The notes: a model not told the origin generated them from the sequence alone. A stretch of DNA of 64,000 nt from Pseudomonadota bacterium (GCA_018896025.1 JAHIND010000016.1:1-64000); one strand, 5' to 3'; positions 27,498 to 37,399 are shown, counted from the stretch's first letter. Translations and numbers: made by a program.

Positions 27498-28187
27498 TTG
27501 GCCAAGAGCGCGGGCGATAAAAACGGGCGGGGTTTTTCCCCGCCCGACCCCGCCAGGGTAAAGGCGGTCCTGGCCGCCCTGGAGGGTCTCTACCCCAAGG
27601 CCAAGTGCGCCCTTGACTACCGCACCCCCTGGGAGCTTTTGGTGGCCACCATCCTGAGCGCCCAGTGCACCGACCAGCGGGTGAACCAGGTCACCCCCGG
27701 CCTGTTCGCCAAATACCCCACCGTGGCCGACTTCGCAAAAGCCGACCCCGGCGAGTTGGAAGAGGCGGTGAGGCCCACCGGCTTTTTCCGCAACAAGGCC
27801 AAGTCCATCAGGGGCGCGGCCCAGGCCATCGTGGAAAACCACGGCGGCCAGGTGCCCGGCGATCTGGACGCCCTGGTGAAGCTACCCGGCGTGGGGCGCA
27901 AGACGGCCAACGTGGTCTTGGGCAACGCCTTCGACGTGCCGGGCATCACCGTGGACACCCACGTGGGCCGGGTGTGCCGCCGCCTGGAGTTCACCGACCA
28001 GACCGACGCGGTCAAGGCCGAGTTCGCGCTCATGGAGATCATCCCCCAAAAGCGGTGGACCTCCTTCAGCCACCAGGTCATCACTCACGGCCGTCAGGTG
28101 TGCCACTCGCGGGGGCCTGATTGTCCGAACTGCGGCCTGCTGAAACACTGCCCCTTCGGGCAGGAGCACATAGCTGATCAGGATTAG
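27498..28187 (+). CDS. nth: Endonuclease III
   Basis: 229 aa. The helix-hairpin-helix is LPGVGRKTANVVLG with the catalytic lysine, followed by VDTHVGR with the catalytic aspartate. The [4Fe-4S] loop has exact C-x6-C-x2-C-x5-C spacing (CHSRGPDCPNCGLLKHC). It removes oxidised pyrimidines. TTG start, three bases after the cyclophilin stop. Confidence 0.95.
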   Translation: MAKSAGDKNGRGFSPPDPARVKAVLAALEGLYPKAKCALDYRTPWELLVATILSAQCTDQRVNQVTPGLFAKYPTVADFAKADPGELEEAVRPTGFFRNKAKSIRGAAQAIVENHGGQVPGDLDALVKLPGVGRKTANVVLGNAFDVPGITVDTHVGRVCRRLEFTDQTDAVKAEFALMEIIPQKRWTSFSHQVITHGRQVCHSRGPDCPNCGLLKHCPFGQEHIADQD

Positions 28188-28192
28188 GGACC

Positions 28193-28471
28193 ATGGAAAA
28201 AGAACGAGTCTTCGTGGTGGTCCTGGGCAAGGACCAAAAAGGCATTATCGCCCAGGTGAGCGGCTTGCTGTTTAAGCATGGGGCCAACATCGAGGACGTG
28301 CAGCAGAAGGTCATGGACGGCACCTTTGTGATGACCATGCTGGCCGACATCACCGAAAGCGCCTCCGGGTCGGCGGGCCTGCGCCGGGCCCTGGACGAAC
28401 TGGCCGAATCATTGGGCCTCAAGGTGATGCTGCACAACGAGGCGGTCATCAAGGCCATGCACAGGATTTAG
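28193..28471 (+). CDS. ACT-domain protein, UPF0237 type
   Basis: 92 aa: one ACT domain (VLGKDQKGIIAQVSGLL, GANIEDVQQKV) and a short helical tail. UPF0237 proteins lie next to PFL/DUF711 genes in many genomes, as here (15-base gap). A ligand-sensing role is likely; the ligand is unknown. Confidence 0.88.
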   Translation: MEKERVFVVVLGKDQKGIIAQVSGLLFKHGANIEDVQQKVMDGTFVMTMLADITESASGSAGLRRALDELAESLGLKVMLHNEAVIKAMHRI

Positions 28472-28486
28472 GGTTAGGGTGCCGCC

Positions 28487-29845
28487 ATGGAATTCGGGGT
28501 AGAAGAAGTATTCGAAACCGCGGGGATGATCCTCTTTGAGCACTTCGACATCCGCGCGGTCACCCTGGGGGTAAACCTAAAGGATCTGATCGACCGCGAC
28601 GCCGGACGCCTGGCCCAGGACGCCGGAGAGCGCCTGGCCGGGCTGGGCAAGCGCCTGGTCAGCGAGGCCGGGGCGCTCAGCGAGTCCATGGGCCTGCCCA
28701 TCATCAACAAGCGCCTTTCCATCACCCCGGCCGCCTGGCTCATCGAGCCCTGCGCCCAGGCCGACGCGCCCCTGGTGCTGGCCCAGGCCCTGGACCGTGC
28801 CGCCTGCGAGGCGGGGGTGGACTTCATCGGCGGCTTCGGGGCTCTGGTGCAAAAAGGGACCACCGCCGCCGACCGGCGCGTCATGGAGTCCCTGCCCCAG
28901 GTGCTCAGCTCCACCCAGCGGCTTTGCGGCTTCCTGAACCTGGCCTCCACCTTGGCGGGCATGAACATGGACGCCATCGTGCGCCTGGGCCACATCCTCA
29001 AGGACATGGCCGCCGCCGGACCCAACGGCATCGCCTGCGCCAAGTTCGTGGCCTTTTGCAATGCGCCCGAGGACAATCCCTTCATGGCCGGGGCCTTCCA
29101 CGGCGGAGGCGAGGCCGACGCGGCCCTGAACGTGGGCATCAGCGGACCGGGCGTGGTGCGGGCGGTGGTGGACAAGCACCCCGACGCCGACCTCACCGAG
29201 CTGAGCGAGATAATCCGCCGCACCGTGTTCAAGATCACCCGTGGTGGTGAACTGGTGGGCCGCGAGCTGGCGCGGCGCCTGGGCGTGCCTTTCGGCGTGG
29301 TGGACATCAGTTTGGCCCCCACCACGGCCATGGGCGACAGCGTGGGCCGCATTTTGGAAGGCATGGGCCTGGAGCGGGTGGGCGCGCCGGGCACCACCGC
29401 CGCCCTGGCCCTTTTGATCGACGCCGTGAAAAAGGGCGGGGCCATGGCCTCGGGCCGGGTGGGCGGCCTCTCGGGCACCTTCATCCCGGTGAGCGAAGAC
29501 GAGGCCATGATCGAGGCTGTGGAGGTGGGGGCGCTGAGCCTGGAAAAACTGGAAGCCATGACCGCCGTTTGCTCGGTGGGCCTGGACATGTTCGCCGTGC
29601 CCGGCGACACCAGCGCGGCCACCCTGTCGGCCATCATCGCCGACGAGCTGTCCATCGGCATGGCCAACGACAAGACCACCGGGGTGCGGGTCATCCCCGC
29701 GCCGGGCACCGTGGCCGGGGACTCGGTGGACTTCGGCGGCCTGTTGGGCCGCGCGCCGGTGATGCCGGTGAACCGCTTCTCGGGCGCGGCCTTTGTGGCC
29801 AGGGGCGGCCGCATGCCCGCTCCGGTGCGCTCCCTGAGGAACTAG
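28487..29845 (+). CDS. PFL-family protein, DUF711/UPF0210
   Basis: 452 aa, full length. Characteristic stretches include INKRLSITP, DFIGGFGALVQKG and ISGPGVVRAVVDKH. The fold resembles pyruvate formate-lyase-like barrels but lacks a glycyl-radical loop. The function is unknown; the conserved pairing with the ACT protein just upstream suggests the two work together. Confidence 0.9.
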   Translation: MEFGVEEVFETAGMILFEHFDIRAVTLGVNLKDLIDRDAGRLAQDAGERLAGLGKRLVSEAGALSESMGLPIINKRLSITPAAWLIEPCAQADAPLVLAQALDRAACEAGVDFIGGFGALVQKGTTAADRRVMESLPQVLSSTQRLCGFLNLASTLAGMNMDAIVRLGHILKDMAAAGPNGIACAKFVAFCNAPEDNPFMAGAFHGGGEADAALNVGISGPGVVRAVVDKHPDADLTELSEIIRRTVFKITRGGELVGRELARRLGVPFGVVDISLAPTTAMGDSVGRILEGMGLERVGAPGTTAALALLIDAVKKGGAMASGRVGGLSGTFIPVSEDEAMIEAVEVGALSLEKLEAMTAVCSVGLDMFAVPGDTSAATLSAIIADELSIGMANDKTTGVRVIPAPGTVAGDSVDFGGLLGRAPVMPVNRFSGAAFVARGGRMPAPVRSLRN

Positions 29846-29906
29846 CCGAAATAAGCCGGGCCGCTCCTCCCGGGGCGGCCAGCCGGTTTGCCGCCGAGGG
29901 GGGGAA

Positions 29907-30857
29907 ATGGATTTTCAGGTCCGGGTGTTGTCTTCCATAGCGGTTCTGGTGGGCCTGATCTGCCTGGCGGTCCTGCTGCGCAAGCTCAAAGTGCTCGACG
30001 AGTCCCACGGCGCCCTGTTCTCCAAGCTGGTGGCCCAGGTGACCCTTCCCGCCACCATCTTCGTCTATCTGGTGGAACAGCCCATCCCCTGGGGAGACAT
30101 ACAACTGGCGGGCCTGATGTTCCTGGCCGAGGTGCTTTGCCTGGCCCTGGCTTGGCTGGCCGGTCGCGCCCTAGGCCTGGACCACCCCCGCCTGGGCTCC
30201 CTGATGCTCACCGCCGGTTTCGGCTCCTCCGCCCTGTTGGGCTACGCATTGGTGTCGGAGGTGTATCCCGGCCAGGCCCAAGCAATCGTTGACGCGGTGG
30301 TCATCTCCGAGATAGGCGTAGGTCCGCCCCTTTTTACCATTGGGGTCTTGGTGGCCATCTACTTTGGCAGCGGCCAGGTGGGAGCCAAGGAAAGGCTCTC
30401 GGCCGCGCTGGCCTTTTTCCGCTCACCGATATTCTTCGCCGTGGTGGCGGGCCTGGTCTGCGCATCCATCGGCCTGCCCCTCAAAAACCCGGTGGTGGCT
30501 TCCATCCTGGACGGCCTGCGGGTCGTGGCCGGGGCCAACACCCTGGCCGTGGCCCTCACCGTGGGGCTTATCCTGCGTCTCAACGTGCTCTCGGCTGGGC
30601 TGGGTCTGGTGGCGGCGGCGTGCCTGATCAAGCTGGTGGCCGGGCCCCTGCTGGTGTGGCTGCCTTTGTCTTGGGTGGACCTGCCCGAGTTGGGCAAGAA
30701 CATCCTGGTGCTGGAGGCGGCCATGCCCTCGGCCCTGCTGGGCGTGGTCCTGGCCAAGCGCTACGGCTGCGATGGCGGCCTGGCGGCCAAGCTGGCCTTT
30801 TCCACCACCATCGCTGGCGGGGCCACCATCCTGCTGGTGGCCGCCCTCCTGATCTGA
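29907..30857 (+). CDS. AEC-family transporter (auxin efflux carrier type)
   Basis: 316 aa, about ten membrane spans, with the two-half AEC arrangement: KLVAQVTLPATIFVYL in the first half and LEAAMPSALLGVVLAKRYG in the second. Bacterial members carry malate, malonate or other organic acids. Substrate is not predictable. AGGGGGGGAAATG gives a strong RBS. Confidence 0.85.
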   Translation: MDFQVRVLSSIAVLVGLICLAVLLRKLKVLDESHGALFSKLVAQVTLPATIFVYLVEQPIPWGDIQLAGLMFLAEVLCLALAWLAGRALGLDHPRLGSLMLTAGFGSSALLGYALVSEVYPGQAQAIVDAVVISEIGVGPPLFTIGVLVAIYFGSGQVGAKERLSAALAFFRSPIFFAVVAGLVCASIGLPLKNPVVASILDGLRVVAGANTLAVALTVGLILRLNVLSAGLGLVAAACLIKLVAGPLLVWLPLSWVDLPELGKNILVLEAAMPSALLGVVLAKRYGCDGGLAAKLAFSTTIAGGATILLVAALLI

Positions 30858-30871
30858 TCGAAGGTTCCGCT

Positions 30872-32845
30872 TCAGACCAGGGACTGGCTCTCCAGCCAAG
30901 CCTGGAACATGAGCACCGCCCATAGCTGGTGGTGCCGGTCGCGGCGTCCGTTCTGGTGCTCGCTCCAGGCCTGGGCGATGGGCTGGGGGTTGAACCAGCC
31001 CTCCCGCTCCAGGCGGCCGGGCTCCAAAAGGGCCGCGCCCCAGTCCTTTAGCGGGCCGCGCAGCCAGGCGGCCAGGGGCACGCCAAAGCCCATCTTGGGG
31101 CGATCCAACAGTTGGCGGGGCAAATGGCGATAGGCCAGCTGGCGCAGGGGCCACTTGCCCCGGCCGTCTCGGGCCAACAGGGACGAGGGCATTCGCCAGG
31201 CCAGCTCCACCACGCGGTAATCAAGCAAAGGGCTGCGCGCCTCCAGGCTCACCGCCATGCTGGCCCGGTCCACCTTGACCAGGATGTCGTCGGGCAGATA
31301 GCTCAGCCCATCCCAATACATCATGCGCCGCTCATAGGGCGCGGCGTCCTCTGGCCCACAGGCCTGGCTGAGAATGGAGCCCGCCTCGCCGGAGCTGCGC
31401 ACCAGCCCGGCCGGGTCGAAGCCGGGAGACATCAGGCGGAGGTACAGTTCGCGCTCGTCGCGGCATGGCAGGAGGGACGCCACCCGGTCCAGGTTGTCGG
31501 CCGGGTTGCTCTTGCGCAAGCGCCGGGGAAGAACCGCCATGGCCCCGCGCAGCAGCCGGTCCCAGGTCTTGGTGGGCAGGGCGGTGAGCGCCCCGGCCAG
31601 GGCCCGCCGCAGAGGTAAAGGGGCCCGGCGGTTGAAGCGGGCCAGGCGCTGGGCCCAGAAGTAGCGGTCATAGCCCATGAAGGCCTCGTCCCCGCCATCG
31701 CCGCTCAAAGCCACGGTGACCTGCTCACGGGCCAGGCGCGAGACCAGATAGGTGGGTATCTGGGAGGAGTCGCCAAAGGGCTCGTCGTACATCGTGGGCA
31801 ACAGGGGGACCACGTCCAGGGCCTCTTCGGGCGACACGTAAAGTTCGGTGTGCTCGGTGCCCAGGTGCTTGGCCACCTGGCGGGCAAAGGGCGCTTCGTC
31901 GTGGCCGGCATGGCTGAAGCCGATGGAAAAGGTGCGCACCGGCAGGGAAGATCGTTGCCCCATCAGGGCCACCACGGTGGAGGAGTCGATGCCGCCGGAG
32001 AGCAACGCGCCCAGGGGCACGTCGGAGATCATCCGCATCTCCACCGCATCGCCCAGCAATTCTTCCAGGCGATCCACCGCTTCCTGGGGCGGGCCGCTTA
32101 GCGGATTGGCCAGGCCCTGGGCCATGGCCTGGGCCAGCGACCAGTAGGCTTGGGGCTCGGGCAAAGCATGGCGCTGGGTGGGGTCCAGGCAGACCATGCA
32201 GCCCGGCGCCAGCTTGCGCAGGCCCTGGAAGATGCAGTGAGGCGTGGGCACATAGCCGTGGCGCACATAGGCGGCCAGGGCTTGGCGGTCCACCTGGCCC
32301 TGAAAATCGGGGTGGGGCGCCAGGGCCTTCAGCTCCGAGGCGAACACCAGGCTGCTCCCGGCCCAGCCGTAGTACAGGGGCTTTTGGCCCAGGCGGTCGC
32401 GGGCCAAAAACAGCCGCCTGGCCCGCTGGTCCCACAGGGCCAGGGCGAACATGCCGTTGGCTTTTTGCAGGGCCTTTTCCAGACCCCAGGCGGCGATGGC
32501 TTGCAAAAGCACTTCGCTGTCCGAGCGCCCTCGCCATCTCCCGGCCAGCTCCGGGTCCCCGGATTCCAGGCGGCGGCGCAGCTCCTCGAAGTTGTATACC
32601 TCGCCATTGTAGGCCAGCACCAGATTGCCGTCGTGGGAGAACATGGGCTGGGACCCGGCCGGGCTCAGGTCGATGATGGACAGGCGGCGATGCCCCAAGG
32701 CGGCCCCGCTGCCGGGGTCCACCCACTGGCCCGCATCGTCCGGCCCCCGGTGGGCCAGGGTCTGGTTCATGGCCCGGCAGATGCGCTCCAGTTCCTCCTG
32801 GCTGCGCTGGGGGCGGCTGTCTATGAAACCGGCGAATCCGCACAT
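30872..32845 (-). CDS. asnB: Asparagine synthase (glutamine-hydrolysing), copy 1
   Basis: 657 aa. The N-terminal class II amidotransferase domain starts with the nucleophile Cys2 (MCGFAGF) and carries LAYNGEVYNF. The C-terminal synthetase domain has the PP-loop LSGGIDSS and SGDGGDEAFMGYDRYF. It could make asparagine, or amidate a glycan or peptide like the two other copies in the window. It lies outside the glycan locus, convergent with the AEC gene. Confidence 0.9.
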   Translation of the reverse strand: MCGFAGFIDSRPQRSQEELERICRAMNQTLAHRGPDDAGQWVDPGSGAALGHRRLSIIDLSPAGSQPMFSHDGNLVLAYNGEVYNFEELRRRLESGDPELAGRWRGRSDSEVLLQAIAAWGLEKALQKANGMFALALWDQRARRLFLARDRLGQKPLYYGWAGSSLVFASELKALAPHPDFQGQVDRQALAAYVRHGYVPTPHCIFQGLRKLAPGCMVCLDPTQRHALPEPQAYWSLAQAMAQGLANPLSGPPQEAVDRLEELLGDAVEMRMISDVPLGALLSGGIDSSTVVALMGQRSSLPVRTFSIGFSHAGHDEAPFARQVAKHLGTEHTELYVSPEEALDVVPLLPTMYDEPFGDSSQIPTYLVSRLAREQVTVALSGDGGDEAFMGYDRYFWAQRLARFNRRAPLPLRRALAGALTALPTKTWDRLLRGAMAVLPRRLRKSNPADNLDRVASLLPCRDERELYLRLMSPGFDPAGLVRSSGEAGSILSQACGPEDAAPYERRMMYWDGLSYLPDDILVKVDRASMAVSLEARSPLLDYRVVELAWRMPSSLLARDGRGKWPLRQLAYRHLPRQLLDRPKMGFGVPLAAWLRGPLKDWGAALLEPGRLEREGWFNPQPIAQAWSEHQNGRRDRHHQLWAVLMFQAWLESQSLV

Positions 32846-32937
32846 GGCCGTTCATTCCGATGAAATGTGGCGCGTCTGAGGGACGTATCAGCCCAAATTA
32901 GCACGCCCCCCCTTGCTTGGCTATCCCAGGCTACGCC

Positions 32938-32967
32938 TTGAAGCCCGGCCGCTCCCAGTGCCATGAT
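32938..32967 (+). promoter_or_regulatory. Possible pcm promoter
   Basis: TTGAAG (32938-32943), an 18-base spacer and CATGAT (32962-32967), followed by an AT-rich stretch (TTATATATA). This is the only AT-rich spot in the gap between asnB and the methyltransferase gene. Confidence 0.3.
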
Positions 32968-33030
32968 TATATATAGGGCTCGTTTTGTCCGGAAGGCCGT
33001 GGCGGCTGTCCGGCGGAGGAGGGGAATGCC

Positions 33031-33741
33031 ATGTCAATGCGGGTGCTCTTAGGCTGCCTATTGCTCCTGGCTCTGGCCTTGCCCGCCCAGGGGGCGGGGG
33101 ACTACGACGCCGCGCGGCGGCAAATGGTGGCCCGGCAACTGGCCGCCCGGGACATCAACGACCAGCGGGTGCTGGCGGCCATGGGCCGGGTGCCGCGCCA
33201 TGAGTTCGTGCCGACCCAAATGCGCGGCCAGGCCTACAACGACCACCCCCTGCCCATAGGCCAGGGACAGACCATTTCCCAGCCCTACATCGTGGCCTTC
33301 ATGAGCCAGGCGGTGCGGGTGAAGCCCGGCGACAAGGTGCTGGAGATCGGTACCGGTTCGGGTTACCAGGCGGCGGTGTTGGCGGCCATGGGGGCAAAGG
33401 TCTACAGCGTGGAGATCATCCCCGATCTGGCCGCGCAAGCCGAAGCCCGACTCAAGAGACTGGGCTACACGGTGCGGGTCAAGGTGGGCGACGGCAATTT
33501 CGGCTGGCCCCAGGAGGCGCCCTTTGACGCCATATTGGTCACCGCCGCCGCCAAGCGCATCCCTCCCAAGCTGGTGGAGCAACTCAAGCCCGGCGGGCGC
33601 ATGATCCTGCCGGTTGGTCAGGAACCCTGGGCCGAAGAACTGGTGCTGGTGGTGAAGGACGCCCAGGGCAAGGTGAGCCAGCACTCCCTGATGGCGGTGC
33701 GCTTCGTGCCCCTGGTGGGAGGCGATCAAAAGAATCAATGA
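33031..33741 (+). CDS. pcm: Exported protein-L-isoaspartate O-methyltransferase
   Basis: 236 aa. It starts with a signal peptide (LLGCLLLLALALPAQG, residues 6-21). The PIMT domain follows: DINDQRVLAAMGRVPRHEFV, QTISQPYIVAFM and the SAM motif LEIGTGSGYQAAVLAAMG. The enzyme methylates isoaspartyl residues to start their repair. An exported form is odd because SAM is cytoplasmic, yet secreted PIMTs are found in some Gram-negatives. GGAGGAGGGG gives a strong RBS for this start. Confidence 0.88.
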   Translation: MSMRVLLGCLLLLALALPAQGAGDYDAARRQMVARQLAARDINDQRVLAAMGRVPRHEFVPTQMRGQAYNDHPLPIGQGQTISQPYIVAFMSQAVRVKPGDKVLEIGTGSGYQAAVLAAMGAKVYSVEIIPDLAAQAEARLKRLGYTVRVKVGDGNFGWPQEAPFDAILVTAAAKRIPPKLVEQLKPGGRMILPVGQEPWAEELVLVVKDAQGKVSQHSLMAVRFVPLVGGDQKNQ

Positions 33742-33765
33742 AGTGAAATTGAAAAGAGGTGGGTC

Positions 33766-34254
33766 ATGAAAATATATTTGATGCAACACGGCCCCAACCT
33801 GCCGCCGGAGCAGGACCCCCAGGAAGGGTTGAGCCAGGAAGGAACTCAGGTGGTCACCGCCACCGCCTTGGCCCTGGCTCGCTTGGCTTTGCGGGTCGGC
33901 CTGTTGATCTCCAGCCCCAAGGACCGGGCGCGCCAGAGTGCCGAGATCGTGGCGCGTGTCCTGAACTATGACTTGGAGAAAATCCTGATCAGCGATCAGG
34001 TGAAGGCCATGGCCGAGCCGGGCGAAACCTTGCAGTTCCTGGCCGCCCACCAGGACCAGGCCCCGCTCATGGTGGTGGGGCATCTGCCCAACCTGGCCAA
34101 GGTGGCTGCCGGACTGCTCTCGGCCGCCGGGCAGGCCAAGGTGGATTTCCAGCGGGGCGGCATCTGCGCCATCGAGGTGGAGGAGTTGCCTCGGGGCAAG
34201 GGCAAGCTGCTTTGGTATTTGCCTCCGGAGATCACCGCCCTTATGGCGCCGTAA
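33766..34254 (+). CDS. SixA-like histidine phosphatase
   Basis: 162 aa. It has the compact SixA layout: the catalytic His8 in MKIYLMQHG, ISSPKDRARQSAEIV with the second arginine region, and VVGHLPNL with the second histidine. The usual RHG triplet reads QHG here. SixA dephosphorylates phosphohistidine on phosphotransfer proteins. GAGGTG is the RBS, and the gene is probably co-transcribed with pcm (24-base gap). Confidence 0.75.
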   Translation: MKIYLMQHGPNLPPEQDPQEGLSQEGTQVVTATALALARLALRVGLLISSPKDRARQSAEIVARVLNYDLEKILISDQVKAMAEPGETLQFLAAHQDQAPLMVVGHLPNLAKVAAGLLSAAGQAKVDFQRGGICAIEVEELPRGKGKLLWYLPPEITALMAP

Positions 34255-34264
34255 CGAGGCCTGC

Positions 34265-35698
34265 TCAGTCTTCCAACTCCTCGGGGTGTTCGGGAACCCA
34301 GTTGGGCTTTTTGATCTTGTCCAGGATGAAGGGCGGCAGACTCAGCGCCACGATGCCCAGCACCAGGAAGGCCTCGAATCCGATGAGGCCGCTTATCTTG
34401 ACGTCCACCGGCGGCACGAAGCCCACGAAAAAGGCGAAAAAGCTGGCCACCAAGCCCGCCCCACCCACGATCCACATGCCGATCATGCCTCCGGGCACCT
34501 GGTAGGGCCGCTTGGCGTCCCGGTCGCTGTAGCGCAACTTGATGGCCGAGGCGAACATGAGGATATACATGATCACCGTGATCTGGGCGGTGAGGGCCGA
34601 GAGTATCCAATAGAAGCTGTTGGCATTGGGCACCAGCAAAAACAGGAGCACGAACACGGTGCTCACCAGGCCCTGGGCCACCAGGATGGACACCGGCATA
34701 TGGGCCTTGTTCACCTTTTCCAACACCGGGGGCAGGGAGCCGTCCCGGGCGGTGGCCAAAAGGCCCTTGGAGGGGCCCACCAGCCAGGTGGATATCTGGG
34801 CTATGCCGCCGGCCGCCACCAGCACGGCCAGAAGGGGCACCACCCACCGGAGCCCGAAGGGATCGAAGAACTTCTCCATGGCCTGCATCAGCCCGGCCAC
34901 CAGGCTGATGTCCTTGGCCGGCACCACCACCGCGATGGCCAAGGAACCCATTATGAAAATGGCCACGATGATCACCACCGACAGCAGGATGGCCTTGGGG
35001 TAGTCGTGCTTGGGGTCGCGGGCCTCGCGGGCGTGATAGGCGGCCATTTCTATGCCGAAGTAGCCCAGGATCACCCCCGCGAAAAAGGACATGTTGGACA
35101 GCTTCATGTCCGGGATGAAGGCGTCCCAAGAAACCTCGAATTGCACTCCCTTGCCCATGACCAACCAGATCACGGCCATGATGATGAGCAGGCAGCCGGG
35201 GATGATGGTGCCGGCGATGGTGCCTATGCTGGAGATGAGGCCCGAGGCCTTCATGCCGAAGAAGTTGACGAAGGTGGCTCCCCAATAGACCACTAGCATC
35301 ACCGTGACCATGAAGAACTTGTTCTCGTCCAGGCTGGGGGCCACGGCATAGGCAATGGTGGCGGCCACGAAGGAGAGCACCGTGGGGAACCAGACCACGT
35401 TCTCCACCCAGTCCATCCATACCGCCAAAAAGCCGTACCTAGGGCCGAAGCCCCGCTTGACCCAGGCGTAGACCCCGCCCGCCTCGGGGTAGGTGGTGGC
35501 CAGCTCGGCGGCCACCAGGGCCACCGGCACGAAAAAGGCTAGGGCGGCCACGCCGTAGAAGAACACCGAGGCCAGGCCGTAAAAGGCCATCAGAGGAAGG
35601 TTGCGCAGGGTGAGGATGGCGGCCATGTTGATCATGGCCAGGGTGAAGATACCCAGGGTCCTGCTGGGTCCGCCGCGGGGATTGTCAGCCATGCTCAC
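34265..35698 (-). CDS. APC-superfamily amino acid permease, GadC/AGT-like
   Basis: 477 aa, about 12 membrane spans. The N-terminus (LAMINMAAILTLRNLP... FFVPVALVAAELATTYPEAG) resembles glutamate:GABA antiporters and related exchangers. No decarboxylase lies nearby to name the substrate. It is convergent with the sixA-like gene (10-base gap). Confidence 0.85.
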   Translation of the reverse strand: MSMADNPRGGPSRTLGIFTLAMINMAAILTLRNLPLMAFYGLASVFFYGVAALAFFVPVALVAAELATTYPEAGGVYAWVKRGFGPRYGFLAVWMDWVENVVWFPTVLSFVAATIAYAVAPSLDENKFFMVTVMLVVYWGATFVNFFGMKASGLISSIGTIAGTIIPGCLLIIMAVIWLVMGKGVQFEVSWDAFIPDMKLSNMSFFAGVILGYFGIEMAAYHAREARDPKHDYPKAILLSVVIIVAIFIMGSLAIAVVVPAKDISLVAGLMQAMEKFFDPFGLRWVVPLLAVLVAAGGIAQISTWLVGPSKGLLATARDGSLPPVLEKVNKAHMPVSILVAQGLVSTVFVLLFLLVPNANSFYWILSALTAQITVIMYILMFASAIKLRYSDRDAKRPYQVPGGMIGMWIVGGAGLVASFFAFFVGFVPPVDVKISGLIGFEAFLVLGIVALSLPPFILDKIKKPNWVPEHPEELED

Positions 35699-35864
35699 CT
35701 CGCCAACCGATTGAAGAAATCAAGCAATATGATGCCCCCTACGGTGGGGCCAAGGCTGGGCGTTGTCAAGCTCCTTGCCGGTTGACCGGCACCGGACAGG
35801 CCAGTATCCTTGCATCCTTTACCCCTCCCCGCAAAACCCAGGCGTTCGGGTTAAGGTGTGCGCA

Positions 35865-37253
35865 ATGTTTAGGCGCTGGTACCAACCAAATGGCTATCGC
35901 CACGTTTTGGCCGTGGGTTTGCCCCTGGTGGTCAGTTTCGGCACCACCTCCCTGATCCACTTCACGGACCGGGTGTTTCTGGCCAACTACTCCATGGACG
36001 CCATCGCCGCCGCCCTGCCCGCGGGCATCGCCTCGTTTTTGAGCATCTGCTTTTTCATGGGCGTGGTCGGCTACGTCAACGTTTTCGTGGCCCAGTACGT
36101 GGGCGCGGGAGCCCCGGAGCGGGTGGGGGCTTCCCTGTGGCAGGGGATTTACTTCTCTCTGGCCGCCGCCTTGTTTTTGGCCGCCTTGTACCTCGTGGCC
36201 GAGCCTCTTTTCCGCTTCGCAGGGCACCATCCCGACGTGATGCGCCTGGAGGTGATCTACTTCCGCATCCTCACCCTGGGGGCGGGCGCGGTGGTCCTGG
36301 CCACCACCCTAAGCTGCTTTTACTCCGGCCGGGGTCTGACCCGTCCGGTGATGCTCATCAACATGGTCGGGGCCGGGCTCAACATTCCCCTGGACTACCT
36401 GCTCATCAACGGAGTGGGGCCCTTCCCGGAAATGGGCATCGCCGGGGCGGCGGTGGCCACGGTCATCTCCCAGGTGGTGCTGGTGGCGCTGTTTGGGCTG
36501 GCCGTTTTCCGCAAGCGCAACGACCACGCCTTCGCGGTGCGCCGGGCCTGGGCCTGGGACAGCGCCCTGATGCGGCGCATGCTGCGCTACGGTCTGCCCG
36601 GCGGGGTGCAACTCTTCCTGGACCTCCTGGTGTTCACCTTCTTCGTGTTCATGGTGGGTCGCCTGGGCCGGGCCGAGTTGGCGGCCACCAACATCGTGAT
36701 AGCCATCAACACCCTGTCCTTCATGCCCATGGTGGGCATGTCCGTGGCGGTGAGCACCCTGGTGGGCCAGGCCATCGGCGCGGGCAAGCCCTCGGGAGGG
36801 GTGCGGGCCACCACCAGCACCCTGCACATCGCCCTGGCCTACATGGGCCTGGTGGCTCTGGCCTTCGTGTTCCTGCCCCGCGAACTGCTCAGCTTTTTCT
36901 ATACCGACGGAGCTTCGGCCGCGGCCCAGAGCCACATGGTGGAGTTGGGGGTGAAGCTGTTGCGCTTCGTGGCGGTGTACTCCATGTTCGACGCCATGGT
37001 CCTGGTGTATGTGGGCTCCCTGAAAGGGGCCGGGGACATCTATTTTGTGATGTGGTCCATGGCCCTGATATGCCTGGGCCTGGTCATAGCGCCCCTGCTG
37101 GTGGGGGTGGAGGTCCTGGGCCTGGGGCTCTATTTCATATGGGGCTGTGTCACCCTGTACGTGGTGGTGCTGGGGCTGGTTCTCCGCTGGCGATATTCCC
37201 GGGGTTTGTGGAAGAAGATGCGGGTCATCGAAGCCGCGCCACGCCGAAGATGA
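35865..37253 (+). CDS. MATE-family multidrug/Na+ efflux protein
   Basis: 462 aa, 12 membrane spans in two homologous halves (GLPLVVSFGTTSLIHFTDRV; GLPGGVQLFLDLLVFTFFVF). It exports cationic compounds by Na+ or H+ antiport. The ATG at 35865 is chosen; the in-frame upstream extension (to 35763) is not MATE-like. Confidence 0.88.
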   Translation: MFRRWYQPNGYRHVLAVGLPLVVSFGTTSLIHFTDRVFLANYSMDAIAAALPAGIASFLSICFFMGVVGYVNVFVAQYVGAGAPERVGASLWQGIYFSLAAALFLAALYLVAEPLFRFAGHHPDVMRLEVIYFRILTLGAGAVVLATTLSCFYSGRGLTRPVMLINMVGAGLNIPLDYLLINGVGPFPEMGIAGAAVATVISQVVLVALFGLAVFRKRNDHAFAVRRAWAWDSALMRRMLRYGLPGGVQLFLDLLVFTFFVFMVGRLGRAELAATNIVIAINTLSFMPMVGMSVAVSTLVGQAIGAGKPSGGVRATTSTLHIALAYMGLVALAFVFLPRELLSFFYTDGASAAAQSHMVELGVKLLRFVAVYSMFDAMVLVYVGSLKGAGDIYFVMWSMALICLGLVIAPLLVGVEVLGLGLYFIWGCVTLYVVVLGLVLRWRYSRGLWKKMRVIEAAPRRR

Positions 37254-37399
37254 GACTTGGCGGCCCGTCCGGCCGCCGTCCTTTGCACAAATATTAATCG
37301 CGGCGGCTCAGGGGTTCGCTTGGCTTCTTGACCCAGCGGAGCCATGGGCCTAAGGTGGTTTTTACGCCTTTTTACACCCTCAACCTGGAGCGGCAAAAA

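Noticed and set aside
37259..37277. GGCGGCC-CGTCC-GGCCGCC hairpin after the MATE gene as a terminator
   Set aside because: Good stem but no T-run follows; not enough for an intrinsic terminator.
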